Assembly: GCA_964403185.1 (NCBI GenBank)
Contig: CAYOFK010000162.1
Coordinates: 1-6,131, forward strand
Source of the DNA: CAYOFK01 sp964403185
GTDB lineage: Bacteria > Bacteroidota > Bacteroidia > Bacteroidales > VadinHA17
Length of the DNA stretch: 6,131 nucleotides
Reading direction: 5' to 3'
Shown: one piece after another, positions 1 through 6,102 of the stretch
How positions within the stretch are numbered: position 1 is the first letter of the stretch
Layout of the letters: every line of letters starts with the position of its first letter
The notes under the pieces: model-generated
Database searches by the model: none
Told to the model about the DNA's origin: nothing
What the model saw: only the letters and a program-made list of their open reading frames with translations
Made by a program: the position numbers and the translations under genes

Positions 1-67
1 GATTGAAATTTTTCAGAAGATACTAAGATATCCTTAAAGCTCAAAATCCAATAGAAATATCATTTCC

Positions 68-83
68 GAATCGGTTCCGATTC
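68..83. promoter_or_regulatory. 7-2-7 palindrome, possible operator upstream of the propeller gene
   Basis: GAATCGG and CCGATTC are perfect reverse complements separated by TT. The site ends 14 bases before a promoter-like TA element at 98 and about 80 bases before the start codon at 166. A two-fold symmetric site at this distance could bind a dimeric repressor or activator. Alternatively, as RNA it forms a 6-bp stem with a 4-base loop, followed 9 bases later by a run of six T (93-98), which would fit a weak terminator for a gene lying left of the window. The symmetry is seen directly; the role is inferred. Confidence 0.35.
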
Positions 84-97
84 TCAATAAAATTTTT

Positions 98-106
98 TAC
101 CTTTTG
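98..106 (+). promoter_or_regulatory. Weak Bacteroidota-type -7 element before the propeller gene
   Basis: TACCTTTTG resembles the Bacteroidota -7 consensus TAnnTTTG but has one extra T before the G. No TTG or TTTG -33 element lies at the usual 17-23 base spacing upstream; that position is partly taken by the palindrome at 68-83. If used, transcription would begin near 112 and give a leader of roughly 54 bases. This is a weak match in an AT-rich stretch. Confidence 0.25.
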
Positions 107-165
107 CTCCTCAAAAATGAATCCTACAGGAATTTTCCTTAATCATAAATTCATAAATCAACAAC

Positions 166-2523
166 ATGAAAACCTCGTTGACCCTTAAAGCATTTATTAC
201 TGTATTTTTATTGTTTCCGGGATTTCTTGTCTCCCCGTCATTTTCGCAAAAAAAATCTGCAATTACTGACGGTAAAACAAGACTTGAATTATTCGGGCAA
301 CATAAAAAAATGGCGCAAGAATCAGAATTTAAAGATCTGAAGTGGAAGTTTTTAGGTCCGACAAACTTAAGCGGACGCTGCACAGATGTTGAGGTGGTGG
401 CTCCTAAAGGTGAAAATTACATTGTGTACGCCGCTTCGGCATCCGGTGGTTTGTGGAAAACAGATAATGAAGGAACCACCTGGACAAACATATTTGACAA
501 TGAGGCGTCAGCCTCAATGGGTGACATTGCCCTTGATCCGAATGATCAGAACGTATTATGGGTGGGCACCGGGGAAGCCAATATTTTCAGAAGTTCCCAA
601 TCGGGCGCCGGGATTTACAAAACCAGCGATGGTGGTAAAACCTGGACTCATATGGGCCTGGAAAACACCCTGACCATATCGCGGATCATTGTCGACCCGA
701 AAAATCAGGATGTAATATACGTTGCAGCTTCAGGGCACGAATGGACCAAAAACAAGGAACGGGGTGTTTATAAAACCACCGATGGTGGAAAAATATGGAA
801 TAAAATCTTGTATATTGATGACCTGACCGGTGCCAATGACCTGGTAATGGATCCTTCCAATAACCAGGTCCTTTATGCAACTGTCTGGCAAAGGATCCGT
901 GAAAAGTGGAACGATCCACGGAACGAACCGGGTTATAAAGGAAGCGGGATCTATAAAACTACTGATGGCGGAAAGAACTGGAAGCCCGTTAACAATGGTC
1001 TGCCCGGTGCGCAGTACCGCGGGAGAATTGGCATTGATCTCTGCGCATCCAAACCAAATGTTCTTTATGCTTTTGTTGATAATTATGAAATTGCACATGA
1101 GGCGCCTCAGGGCGAAGTGGACTCCTATGGCAGGCCCAGAGGCGGGGCCATAAAAGGGGCCACGGTGTACCGGTCAGATGATGGCGGAACAAACTGGGTG
1201 CAGGCCAGCGGGCAGACTGATGATATGAAAACCTACATGGAACGGCATTCCGCAACTTATGGTTGGGTTTTCGCACAGATCAGAGTGGACCCCAATGATG
1301 AAAACACCATCTATACTATGGGACTTGCCCTTAATGTTTCATCCGATGGTGGTAAAACATTCAGGCGCTTGCGCGGCATGCATGGCGACCATCACGGCTT
1401 GTGGATCGACCCTGATAATTCCGGTTACCTGGTCAATGCCAACGACGGGGGCGTGTATTTCTCATACGATAAAGGTGCCAACTGGAGATCCTTCACAGAC
1501 AGGTTGCCTGCTGTGCAGTTTTTTAATATCGGGTACGATATGGACGAGCCCTTCAGGGTCTATGGTTCCATACAGGATCATGGCAGTTACAGGGGCATTG
1601 TCAATCTGGCCCGTGGCAGGGATCAGATCCCTGCAGTGGCCTTTGAAGGCGCACCCGGTGGTGAGGGCAGCAGTCACGCCGTGGACCCATACAATCCGGA
1701 TATCGTTTATTCGGCAGGTTTCTACGGAACTATTTCCCGATCGGATCTCAGCAAAACATGGCCCGGCAATCGTAAAAACCTCCTTCCAAAGGTCTTTGAT
1801 AATGAACCCCCTTTGAGAGGTCAGTGGGTGGCTCCTTTTATAATAAGCCCACATAATAATAACATCATTTACCATGGAATGCAGTACCTGTTCAGATCTC
1901 TCGACCGGGGTGATACCTGGGAACGGATCAGTGAGGACCTTACATATAATAACCGGGAAAAAATGGGAGATATTCCCTACCAAACCATTTTTACCATATC
2001 TGAATCCCCGTTAAAATACGGGGTGGTTTATGCCGGAACGGATGACGGCAGGGCTCATGTTACCAAAGACGGAGGAAAAACATGGAATGAGATCACCGCA
2101 GGACTGGTAAAAGACCGATGGATATCGAGGATGGAGGCTTCAAAATTTGATCTGGGAACTGTGTATCTTACACAGAATGGCAAAAGGGATGATGATTTTG
2201 CTGCCTATGTCTGGAAATCAAATGATTTTGGAAACACCTGGCAGGACATATCACAGGACATTCCGCTCGGACCGGTAAATGTCATCAGAGAAGACCCCAT
2301 AAACAAAAATATACTTTACGCCGGCACCGATACAGGTGTTTATGTTTCAAAGGATGGTGGTAAAAGCTGGCAGGTGCTTGGGTACCTGCCCTCAACCTAT
2401 GTTCATGACATGATCGTTCACCCCAGGGACAATATCATTGTCATTGCCACTCATGGCCGGGGCATGTGGACACTGGACGCTAATCAGGTGAACGGGGGGA
2501 CCAAAAGATTCAGACGGTTTTAA
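166..2523 (+). CDS. Secreted VPS10/sortilin-like BNR (Asp-box) repeat beta-propeller protein
   Basis: This 785-residue protein is probably periplasmic or secreted; its substrate is unknown. Residues 1-27 form a signal peptide (Lys near the N-terminus, hydrophobic core about 9-22, likely cleavage between Ser27 and Gln28, no lipobox Cys). Eleven Asp-box motifs (S/T-x-D-x-G-x-x-W/F) start near residues 99, 153, 204, 265, 337, 392, 433, 578, 633, 685 and 728, the hallmark of multi-bladed propellers such as sortilin and GH74 xyloglucanases. Also visible are HGDHHGLWIDP (406-416), DGGVYFS (427-433), QDHGS (470-474) and ATHGRGMW (761-768), typical of the bacterial VPS10-like family often named 'glycosyl hydrolase'. 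No catalytic acid or base can be assigned, so enzyme activity is unproven. The protein stops 17 residues after the HGRG block, with no type IX secretion sorting domain, whereas relatives I recall often run past 1,000 residues. ATG 166 is chosen because the signal peptide begins there; no Shine-Dalgarno is present. Confidence 0.88.
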   Translation: MKTSLTLKAFITVFLLFPGFLVSPSFSQKKSAITDGKTRLELFGQHKKMAQESEFKDLKWKFLGPTNLSGRCTDVEVVAPKGENYIVYAASASGGLWKTDNEGTTWTNIFDNEASASMGDIALDPNDQNVLWVGTGEANIFRSSQSGAGIYKTSDGGKTWTHMGLENTLTISRIIVDPKNQDVIYVAASGHEWTKNKERGVYKTTDGGKIWNKILYIDDLTGANDLVMDPSNNQVLYATVWQRIREKWNDPRNEPGYKGSGIYKTTDGGKNWKPVNNGLPGAQYRGRIGIDLCASKPNVLYAFVDNYEIAHEAPQGEVDSYGRPRGGAIKGATVYRSDDGGTNWVQASGQTDDMKTYMERHSATYGWVFAQIRVDPNDENTIYTMGLALNVSSDGGKTFRRLRGMHGDHHGLWIDPDNSGYLVNANDGGVYFSYDKGANWRSFTDRLPAVQFFNIGYDMDEPFRVYGSIQDHGSYRGIVNLARGRDQIPAVAFEGAPGGEGSSHAVDPYNPDIVYSAGFYGTISRSDLSKTWPGNRKNLLPKVFDNEPPLRGQWVAPFIISPHNNNIIYHGMQYLFRSLDRGDTWERISEDLTYNNREKMGDIPYQTIFTISESPLKYGVVYAGTDDGRAHVTKDGGKTWNEITAGLVKDRWISRMEASKFDLGTVYLTQNGKRDDDFAAYVWKSNDFGNTWQDISQDIPLGPVNVIREDPINKNILYAGTDTGVYVSKDGGKSWQVLGYLPSTYVHDMIVHPRDNIIVIATHGRGMWTLDANQVNGGTKRFRRF
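460..2370 (+). repeat. Eleven degenerate Asp-box coding repeats inside the propeller gene
   Basis: Short diverged repeats encode the motif S/T-x-D-x-G-x-x-W. Several share the DNA core GATGGTGGTAAAA or close variants (near 628, 781, 1345, 2352). They fall in two clusters: seven copies covering residues 99-440 and four covering 578-735, with 137 residues between them lacking a recognisable copy. This fits two propeller modules as in GH74 proteins, or a single larger propeller as in sortilin with some diverged blades. The copies are old and divergent, not a recent tandem expansion. Confidence 0.75.
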
Positions 2524-2536
2524 CATTAGATAACAA

Positions 2537-2557
2537 CCGGAAATTCTTACTTTCCGG
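2537..2557 (+). terminator. Perfect 7-bp hairpin after the propeller gene, no T-tract
   Basis: CCGGAAA (2537-2543) and TTTCCGG (2551-2557) are exact reverse complements around a 7-base loop. The hairpin begins 13 bases after the TAA stop, a natural place for a terminator or a 3'-end stabilising structure. The following bases (ATGCTGTTCA) contain no T-run, so it is not a canonical intrinsic terminator. Confidence 0.4.
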
Positions 2558-2599
2558 ATGCTGTTCACGAATTATAAACAGGTTCTGAATTAAGTGGTT

Positions 2600-2627
2600 T
2601 TGGTGTGGAGGTAATTTACTATTTTTA
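2600..2627 (+). promoter_or_regulatory. Possible Bacteroidota promoter for thyA-folA
   Basis: TTG at 2600-2602 is followed after 17 bases by TATTTTTA (2620-2627), which matches TAnnTTTG except for the last base. The spacing is within the 17-23 range known for Bacteroidota. Transcription would begin around 2634 and leave a leader of about 25 bases before the thyA start at 2660. The -7 element partly overlaps the loop and right arm of the inverted repeat at 2604-2635. The AT-rich context makes chance matches easy. Confidence 0.35.
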
Positions 2628-2635
2628 CCTCCGCA
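2604..2635. promoter_or_regulatory. Strong inverted repeat upstream of thyA
   Basis: GGAGGTAA (2607-2614) pairs perfectly with TTACCTCC (2625-2632). The stem extends outward through a T-G wobble, a G-C and a T-A pair, giving about 11 bp with a 10-base loop. It sits 25 bases before the thyA start. A run of six T (2646-2651) begins 11 bases after the stem, too far for a classical terminator but close enough for inefficient termination. It could end the upstream transcript, act as an operator over the predicted promoter, or structure a thyA leader if transcription starts further upstream. Confidence 0.5.
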
Positions 2636-2659
2636 TATGTGTAACTTTTTTATGTTTCC

Positions 2660-3454
2660 ATGAAGCAATATCTCGATCTGCTCGACCATGTAACCACCAA
2701 TGGCGTTCGTAAGGAAGACCGCACCGGAACCGGTACAGTTAGTGTGTTTGGCTATCAAATGCGGTTTGATCTCCGGGAGAATTTTCCTCTGTTGACAACA
2801 AAAAAACTTCACCTGAAAAGCATCATTTATGAATTACTCTGGTTTTTAAGGGGCGATACCAACGTTGAGTACCTGAATAACCATGGTGTTCGCATCTGGA
2901 ATGAATGGGCAGATGCCAGAGGGAATCTGGGTCATATCTATGGCCACCAGTGGCGGTCCTGGCCAACTCCGGAGGGTAAAGTTATTGATCAGATCTCACA
3001 ACTTGTAGATTCAATTAAGAACAAACCAAACTCAAGAAGACATATAGTCAGCGCCTGGAATGTGTCAGACCTGGATAAAATGGCCCTGCCCCCATGTCAC
3101 ATTCTCTTTCAGTTCTACGTTGCCAATGGGAGGCTTTCATGTCAATTATATCAAAGAAGCGCGGATGTTTTTTTAGGCGTGCCTTTTAACATTGCATCCT
3201 ACTCATTACTGACTTCAATGCTGGCCCGGGTAACAGGTCTGAAACCGGGTGAATTTATCCATACCCTGGGTGATGCCCATATTTATGTAAACCATTTGGA
3301 TCAGGTGCACGAACAAAAAACCAGGAACCCCTTTCCTCTGCCAAAACTTCTCTTAAATCCTGAAATTAAAAGCATCTTTGATTTTGATTTCAATGATATC
3401 AGAGTTGAAAACTATCAGGCACATCCTCATATTAAGGGGGTCATTGCTGTCTGA
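2660..3454 (+). CDS. thyA: Thymidylate synthase
   Basis: ThyA converts dUMP and 5,10-methylene-tetrahydrofolate to dTMP and dihydrofolate in the cytoplasm. The 264 residues equal the length of E. coli ThyA, and the numbering coincides. Visible landmarks are Arg21 in the DRTGTGT phosphate loop (20-26), the ELLWFLRGDTN block (Glu58 region), the SRR phosphate-binding arginines at about 126-127, the nucleophile Cys146 in PPCH, Asp169 and Asn177 in the SADVFLGVPFN segment that reads dUMP, and His207/Tyr209 in GDAHIY. This is the folate-dependent ThyA family, not the flavin-dependent ThyX. The start at 2660 matches the E. coli N-terminus (MKQYL). No Shine-Dalgarno is visible. folA follows 35 bases downstream on the same strand, so the two are probably cotranscribed and metabolically coupled. 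Nothing is truncated or missing. Confidence 0.98.
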   Translation: MKQYLDLLDHVTTNGVRKEDRTGTGTVSVFGYQMRFDLRENFPLLTTKKLHLKSIIYELLWFLRGDTNVEYLNNHGVRIWNEWADARGNLGHIYGHQWRSWPTPEGKVIDQISQLVDSIKNKPNSRRHIVSAWNVSDLDKMALPPCHILFQFYVANGRLSCQLYQRSADVFLGVPFNIASYSLLTSMLARVTGLKPGEFIHTLGDAHIYVNHLDQVHEQKTRNPFPLPKLLLNPEIKSIFDFDFNDIRVENYQAHPHIKGVIAV

Positions 3455-3489
3455 TATCAACTGGAAATTTTAATTTAGCCCGGAAACTC

Positions 3490-3996
3490 ATGAAGAATAT
3501 TTCCATAATTGCCGCCATTTCAGAAAATTTTGCAATTGGCAGAAACAACGATCTGCTTTGGCACATCCCCGGCGATCTGAAGAGGTTTAAAAGCTTAACC
3601 ACCGGACATGCAGTAATTATGGGGAAAAAAACCTATGAATCGCTTCCGGCCAAGCCGCTTCCTAACCGGTTAAATATTGTGATTACAGATGTGCCGGGGG
3701 AAAAATTTGAGGGGTGTGTTATGGCCTATTCTATTGAGGAAGCCCTGGCAAAATGTCCCGGTGATGATGAATGTTTTGTAATGGGTGGTGGAATGATCTA
3801 CAAACAGTTCCTGGATTTTGCATCAAAGTTATACATTACCTTTATACACAAAGAGTTTAAAGGCGATACTTTTTTCCCAAAAATAAATTTTAAAGAGTGG
3901 CATTTGATTGAAGAGGAAAAACATGCATCTGATGGTAACCTTGATTTTTCTTATACGTATGCCATTTTTGAAAAGAAGAATCTTCAGTTTGATTAA
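3490..3996 (+). CDS. folA: Dihydrofolate reductase
   Basis: DHFR reduces dihydrofolate to tetrahydrofolate with NADPH, recycling the product of ThyA. At 168 residues it is slightly longer than the 159-residue E. coli enzyme. Recognisable elements are the N-terminal strand ISIIAAIS (4-11), the Met20-type loop with IGRNNDLLW (16-24), catalytic Asp29 in PGDLKRFK (equivalent to E. coli Asp27), the VIMGKKTYESL cofactor segment (42-52) with Thr48, Arg60 in LPNR (E. coli Arg57, contacts the folate glutamate), the MGGG NADPH loop (98-101) and GDTFFP towards the C-terminus. It lies 35 bases after thyA with no strong terminator between, so it is most likely the second gene of a thyA-folA operon. It converges on clpX. 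Whether it is trimethoprim-sensitive cannot be told from these residues. Confidence 0.97.
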   Translation: MKNISIIAAISENFAIGRNNDLLWHIPGDLKRFKSLTTGHAVIMGKKTYESLPAKPLPNRLNIVITDVPGEKFEGCVMAYSIEEALAKCPGDDECFVMGGGMIYKQFLDFASKLYITFIHKEFKGDTFFPKINFKEWHLIEEEKHASDGNLDFSYTYAIFEKKNLQFD

Positions 3997-4014
3997 ACCT
4001 TTTTTAATAATCAC

Positions 4015-4096
4015 TGTCTAAAAAACAAAGACCAGGATTCAATAACCAAAAGAGGGAGCCTGAAATTCTTTAGACACCCTTTTTCTTTTGGGTTAT
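4015..4096. terminator. Overlapping inverted repeats between convergent folA and clpX
   Basis: Two long-range pairings compete here. ATAACC (4042-4047) pairs with GGTTAT (4091-4096) and, past a one-base bulge, AAAAGA (4048-4053) pairs with TCTTTT (4084-4089), giving 12 bp with a further GGG/CCC possible. Separately, TGTCTAAA (4015-4022) pairs with TTTAGACA (4069-4076). The first stem begins at the last base of the clpX stop codon. On the clpX strand a six-T run follows about 16 bases after it. A six-T run also lies just after the folA stop (4000-4005). A two-way terminator is the likely role, but neither T-tract is placed canonically. Confidence 0.45.
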
Positions 4097-5313
4097 CAGG
4101 AAGCTTTCAGGATCTTCAGATTGATCCTTTCAAGTTTCTGTCGTGCAAAATCACTTGTAACCTGAATGGTTTTTCCCTCCAGTGAGGGCATCTCAAACAT
4201 AGGGTCCATCATAATGACCTCACATATGGATCGTAATCCCCGCGCACCCAGCTTAAACTCAGTGGCTTTTTCCACAACATATTGTAAGGCATCTTCGTCC
4301 CAGTTCAACTCAATATCATCCATCCTGAACAATTTTGCATATTGTTTGATGATTGAGTTTCGGGGTTCCGTAAGGATTCGTCTCAGAGCCTTTTTGTTCA
4401 GGGGTTCCAGATGTGTTAGAATAGGCAATCTCCCAACAATTTCCGGAATCAATCCATAGGCCCGCAGATCCTGAGGTGCAATGTATTGTATAAGATTGTT
4501 GCTATCAACAGATTCGCGGTCTTTTGATGCATTAAATCCCATCACCTTGGTATTCAGCCGCATAGCAACCTTTTTTTCAATTCCATCAAAGGCTCCGCCA
4601 CATATGAACAAAATATTCTTCGTGTCAACAGGGATCATCTTTTGTTCCGGATGCTTCCGCCCCCCTTGCGGTGGCACATTTACTACCGAGCCCTCCAGCA
4701 ACTTCAGCAAACCCTGCTGCACACCCTCCCCGGATACATCCCTGGTTATGGATGGATTGTCTCCTTTGCGGGCAATTTTATCTATCTCATCTATAAAAAC
4801 GATCCCTTTTTCCGCAGCTTTGACATCATAATCGGCCGCCTGCAACAATCTGGTAAGTAAACTTTCTATATCTTCACCCACATATCCTGCTTCAGTAAGG
4901 ACTGTTGCATCAACAATGGTAAAGGGTACATGCAACATTTTTGCAATAGTCCTGGCGAGTAATGTTTTACCTGTTCCGGTTTCTCCCACCAGGATAATGT
5001 TTGATTTTTCAATTTCAACATCATCATCTGCCTTTGAATCCTGCGTCAAACGTTTATAATGATTATAAACAGCTACCGACAGGAACTTTTTGGCAACCTC
5101 CTGACCAATGACGTATTGGTCAAGGAAGTTCTTGATCTCCACCGGTTTCAGGAGTTTTATCTGGTTTACGTCAAAATCACTGCTTCCCCGCGTTTCCTCC
5201 TGAACGATATTGTGTGCCTGCTCAATACAGTGATCACAAATATGTCCTGAAATTCCGGCAATAAGCAAACTTGTATCCTTTTTTTCTCTGCCACAAAATG
5301 AACAGCGGTCCAT
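4096..5313 (-). CDS. clpX: ATP-dependent Clp protease ATP-binding subunit ClpX
   Basis: ClpX is a hexameric AAA+ unfoldase that recognises tagged or damaged proteins, unfolds them with ATP and passes them into ClpP. The 405 residues are near the usual length. The N-terminal zinc-binding domain has Cys4, Cys7, Cys26 and Cys29. The AAA+ module shows Walker A GETGTGKT (110-117), pore-1 loop GYVG (143-146), Walker B IVFIDE (171-176), an RKH pore loop (219-221), the arginine finger Arg295 in VGRLP, and sensor 2 GARGLR with Arg358. The ClpP-docking loop reads VMGF (257-260), where E. coli has IGF. The start at 5313 gives the canonical zinc-domain N-terminus. It lies 111 bases downstream of clpP on the same strand, with a good promoter element in the gap, so it can probably be expressed both with clpP and alone. 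It converges on folA. Confidence 0.98.
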   Translation of the reverse strand: MDRCSFCGREKKDTSLLIAGISGHICDHCIEQAHNIVQEETRGSSDFDVNQIKLLKPVEIKNFLDQYVIGQEVAKKFLSVAVYNHYKRLTQDSKADDDVEIEKSNIILVGETGTGKTLLARTIAKMLHVPFTIVDATVLTEAGYVGEDIESLLTRLLQAADYDVKAAEKGIVFIDEIDKIARKGDNPSITRDVSGEGVQQGLLKLLEGSVVNVPPQGGRKHPEQKMIPVDTKNILFICGGAFDGIEKKVAMRLNTKVMGFNASKDRESVDSNNLIQYIAPQDLRAYGLIPEIVGRLPILTHLEPLNKKALRRILTEPRNSIIKQYAKLFRMDDIELNWDEDALQYVVEKATEFKLGARGLRSICEVIMMDPMFEMPSLEGKTIQVTSDFARQKLERINLKILKAS

Positions 5314-5327
5314 GATATTGAATTTCA

Positions 5328-5343
5328 GATGCGATAATGCATC
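5328..5343 (-). promoter_or_regulatory. Small hairpin in the clpX leader
   Basis: GATGC and GCATC form a perfect 5-bp stem with a 6-base loop, 14 bases upstream of the clpX ATG. If transcription starts from the predicted -7 element at 5355-5362, this hairpin would lie within a few bases of the RNA 5' end, where stems can protect messages or affect ribosome loading. A stem this short may be chance. Confidence 0.25.
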
Positions 5344-5354
5344 AATTTATGGTA

Positions 5355-5362
5355 CAAATATA
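5355..5362 (-). promoter_or_regulatory. Intergenic clpX promoter, exact -7 element
   Basis: On the minus strand this reads TATATTTG, an exact match to the Bacteroidota -7 consensus TAnnTTTG. Transcription would start near 5349, leaving a leader of about 36 bases before the clpX ATG. The -33 region is poor: the position about 19 bases upstream reads TTCT, and the nearest TTTG (5375-5378) lies only 12 bases away. The location between clpP and clpX suggests clpX has its own transcript in addition to read-through from clpP. Confidence 0.5.
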
Positions 5363-5424
5363 AGAAAACAGTGGCAAATTAAGAATTAGCTCACTCAGAA
5401 CCGGAGGTTTAAGACTGCTGCGGA

Positions 5425-6102
5425 TTATTTCCCGGGACGCTCCAGAATCTCATCGATCATACCATATTCCTTGGCCTCCACTGAGTTCATCCAGAAGTCC
5501 CTGTCGGCATCTTTCGCTACCTTTTTTACGTTATTTCCCGAATGGTCTGCTATGATTGCATACAACTCAGTCCTTAATTTCAGTATTTCACGTGTTGTAA
5601 TTTCCAGATCGGAAGCAGGTCCCTGAATACCGCCCATAGGTTGGTGAATCATAATTCTGGAGTGTTTTAATGCCGATCTTTTTCCTTTGCTGCCGGCAGT
5701 CAGCAATACCGCTCCCATAGAAGCAGCCATTCCGGTACAAATGGTCGCCACATCACATCCAGTATACTGCATGGTGTCGTAAATGCCCAACCCTGCATGT
5801 ACAGAACCTCCAGGTGTGTTAAAATAGATCTGGATGTCTTTGCCGGGTTCGGTTGAGTCGAGATACAATAACTGGGCCTGGATGATATTGGCAACATAGT
5901 CATCAATTGGCAGGCCAAGAAAAATGATGCGGTCCATCATCAACCTTGAGAATACATCCATTGAAGCCACGTTAAGCTGCCGTTCCTCAATAATGGTTGG
6001 CGAAATATAGTTGTTGTAAACAGAAGCATATTGATGTAACCCCAGGCTGGAGATGCCCAATTTTTTGATTGCATACTTATTAAAATCGTCTGTTTTTTTC
6101 AT
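5425..6102 (-). CDS. clpP: ATP-dependent Clp protease proteolytic subunit ClpP
   Basis: ClpP is the serine peptidase whose two stacked heptameric rings form the degradation chamber served by ClpX. The 225 residues carry the full catalytic triad: Ser128 in GMAASMG, His153 in MIHQPMGG and Asp202 in DADRD, each shifted by 17 from the E. coli precursor numbers (111, 136, 185). Other family blocks are VFSRLMMDRIIFLG (50-63), FNTPGGSV (94-101), TGMAASMGAVLLTAG (123-137) and EYGMIDEIL near the end. The N-terminus is about 17 residues longer than in E. coli, a length I recall for Bacteroidota ClpP; some may be removed as a propeptide. The ATG at 6102 follows an A-rich leader without a Shine-Dalgarno. 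clpX follows on the same strand. Upstream sequence, where trigger factor often sits, is cut off by the window end. Confidence 0.97.
   Translation of the reverse strand: MKKTDDFNKYAIKKLGISSLGLHQYASVYNNYISPTIIEERQLNVASMDVFSRLMMDRIIFLGLPIDDYVANIIQAQLLYLDSTEPGKDIQIYFNTPGGSVHAGLGIYDTMQYTGCDVATICTGMAASMGAVLLTAGSKGKRSALKHSRIMIHQPMGGIQGPASDLEITTREILKLRTELYAIIADHSGNNVKKVAKDADRDFWMNSVEAKEYGMIDEILERPGK

Noticed and set aside
144..158. CATAAAT direct repeat (144-150 and 152-158) before the propeller start
   Set aside because: Two 7-base AT-rich copies 8 bases apart are easily random, and the A-rich composition is normal for Bacteroidota leaders.
117..188. Short out-of-frame ORF from ATG 117 overlapping the start of the propeller gene
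   Set aside because: It overlaps the signal-peptide coding region in another frame, has no recognisable content and is of a length expected by chance in AT-rich leader DNA.
1259..1816. 185-codon plus-strand ORF in another frame of the propeller gene
   Set aside because: Its translation is low-complexity and motif-free while the overlapping frame carries conserved family blocks; a shadow.
1462..1983. 173-codon minus-strand ORF inside the propeller gene
   Set aside because: It lies fully within a gene with clear signal peptide and Asp-box motifs, shows no protein family signature, and is a reading-frame shadow.
3455..3489. Terminator or promoter between thyA and folA
   Set aside because: The 35-base gap holds no stem followed by T-run and no clear TAnnTTTG element, which supports a single transcript.
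4481..4831. 116-codon plus-strand ORF opposite clpX
   Set aside because: It is antisense to the AAA+ core with its Walker B and pore loops, so the frame is explained by codon constraints of clpX.
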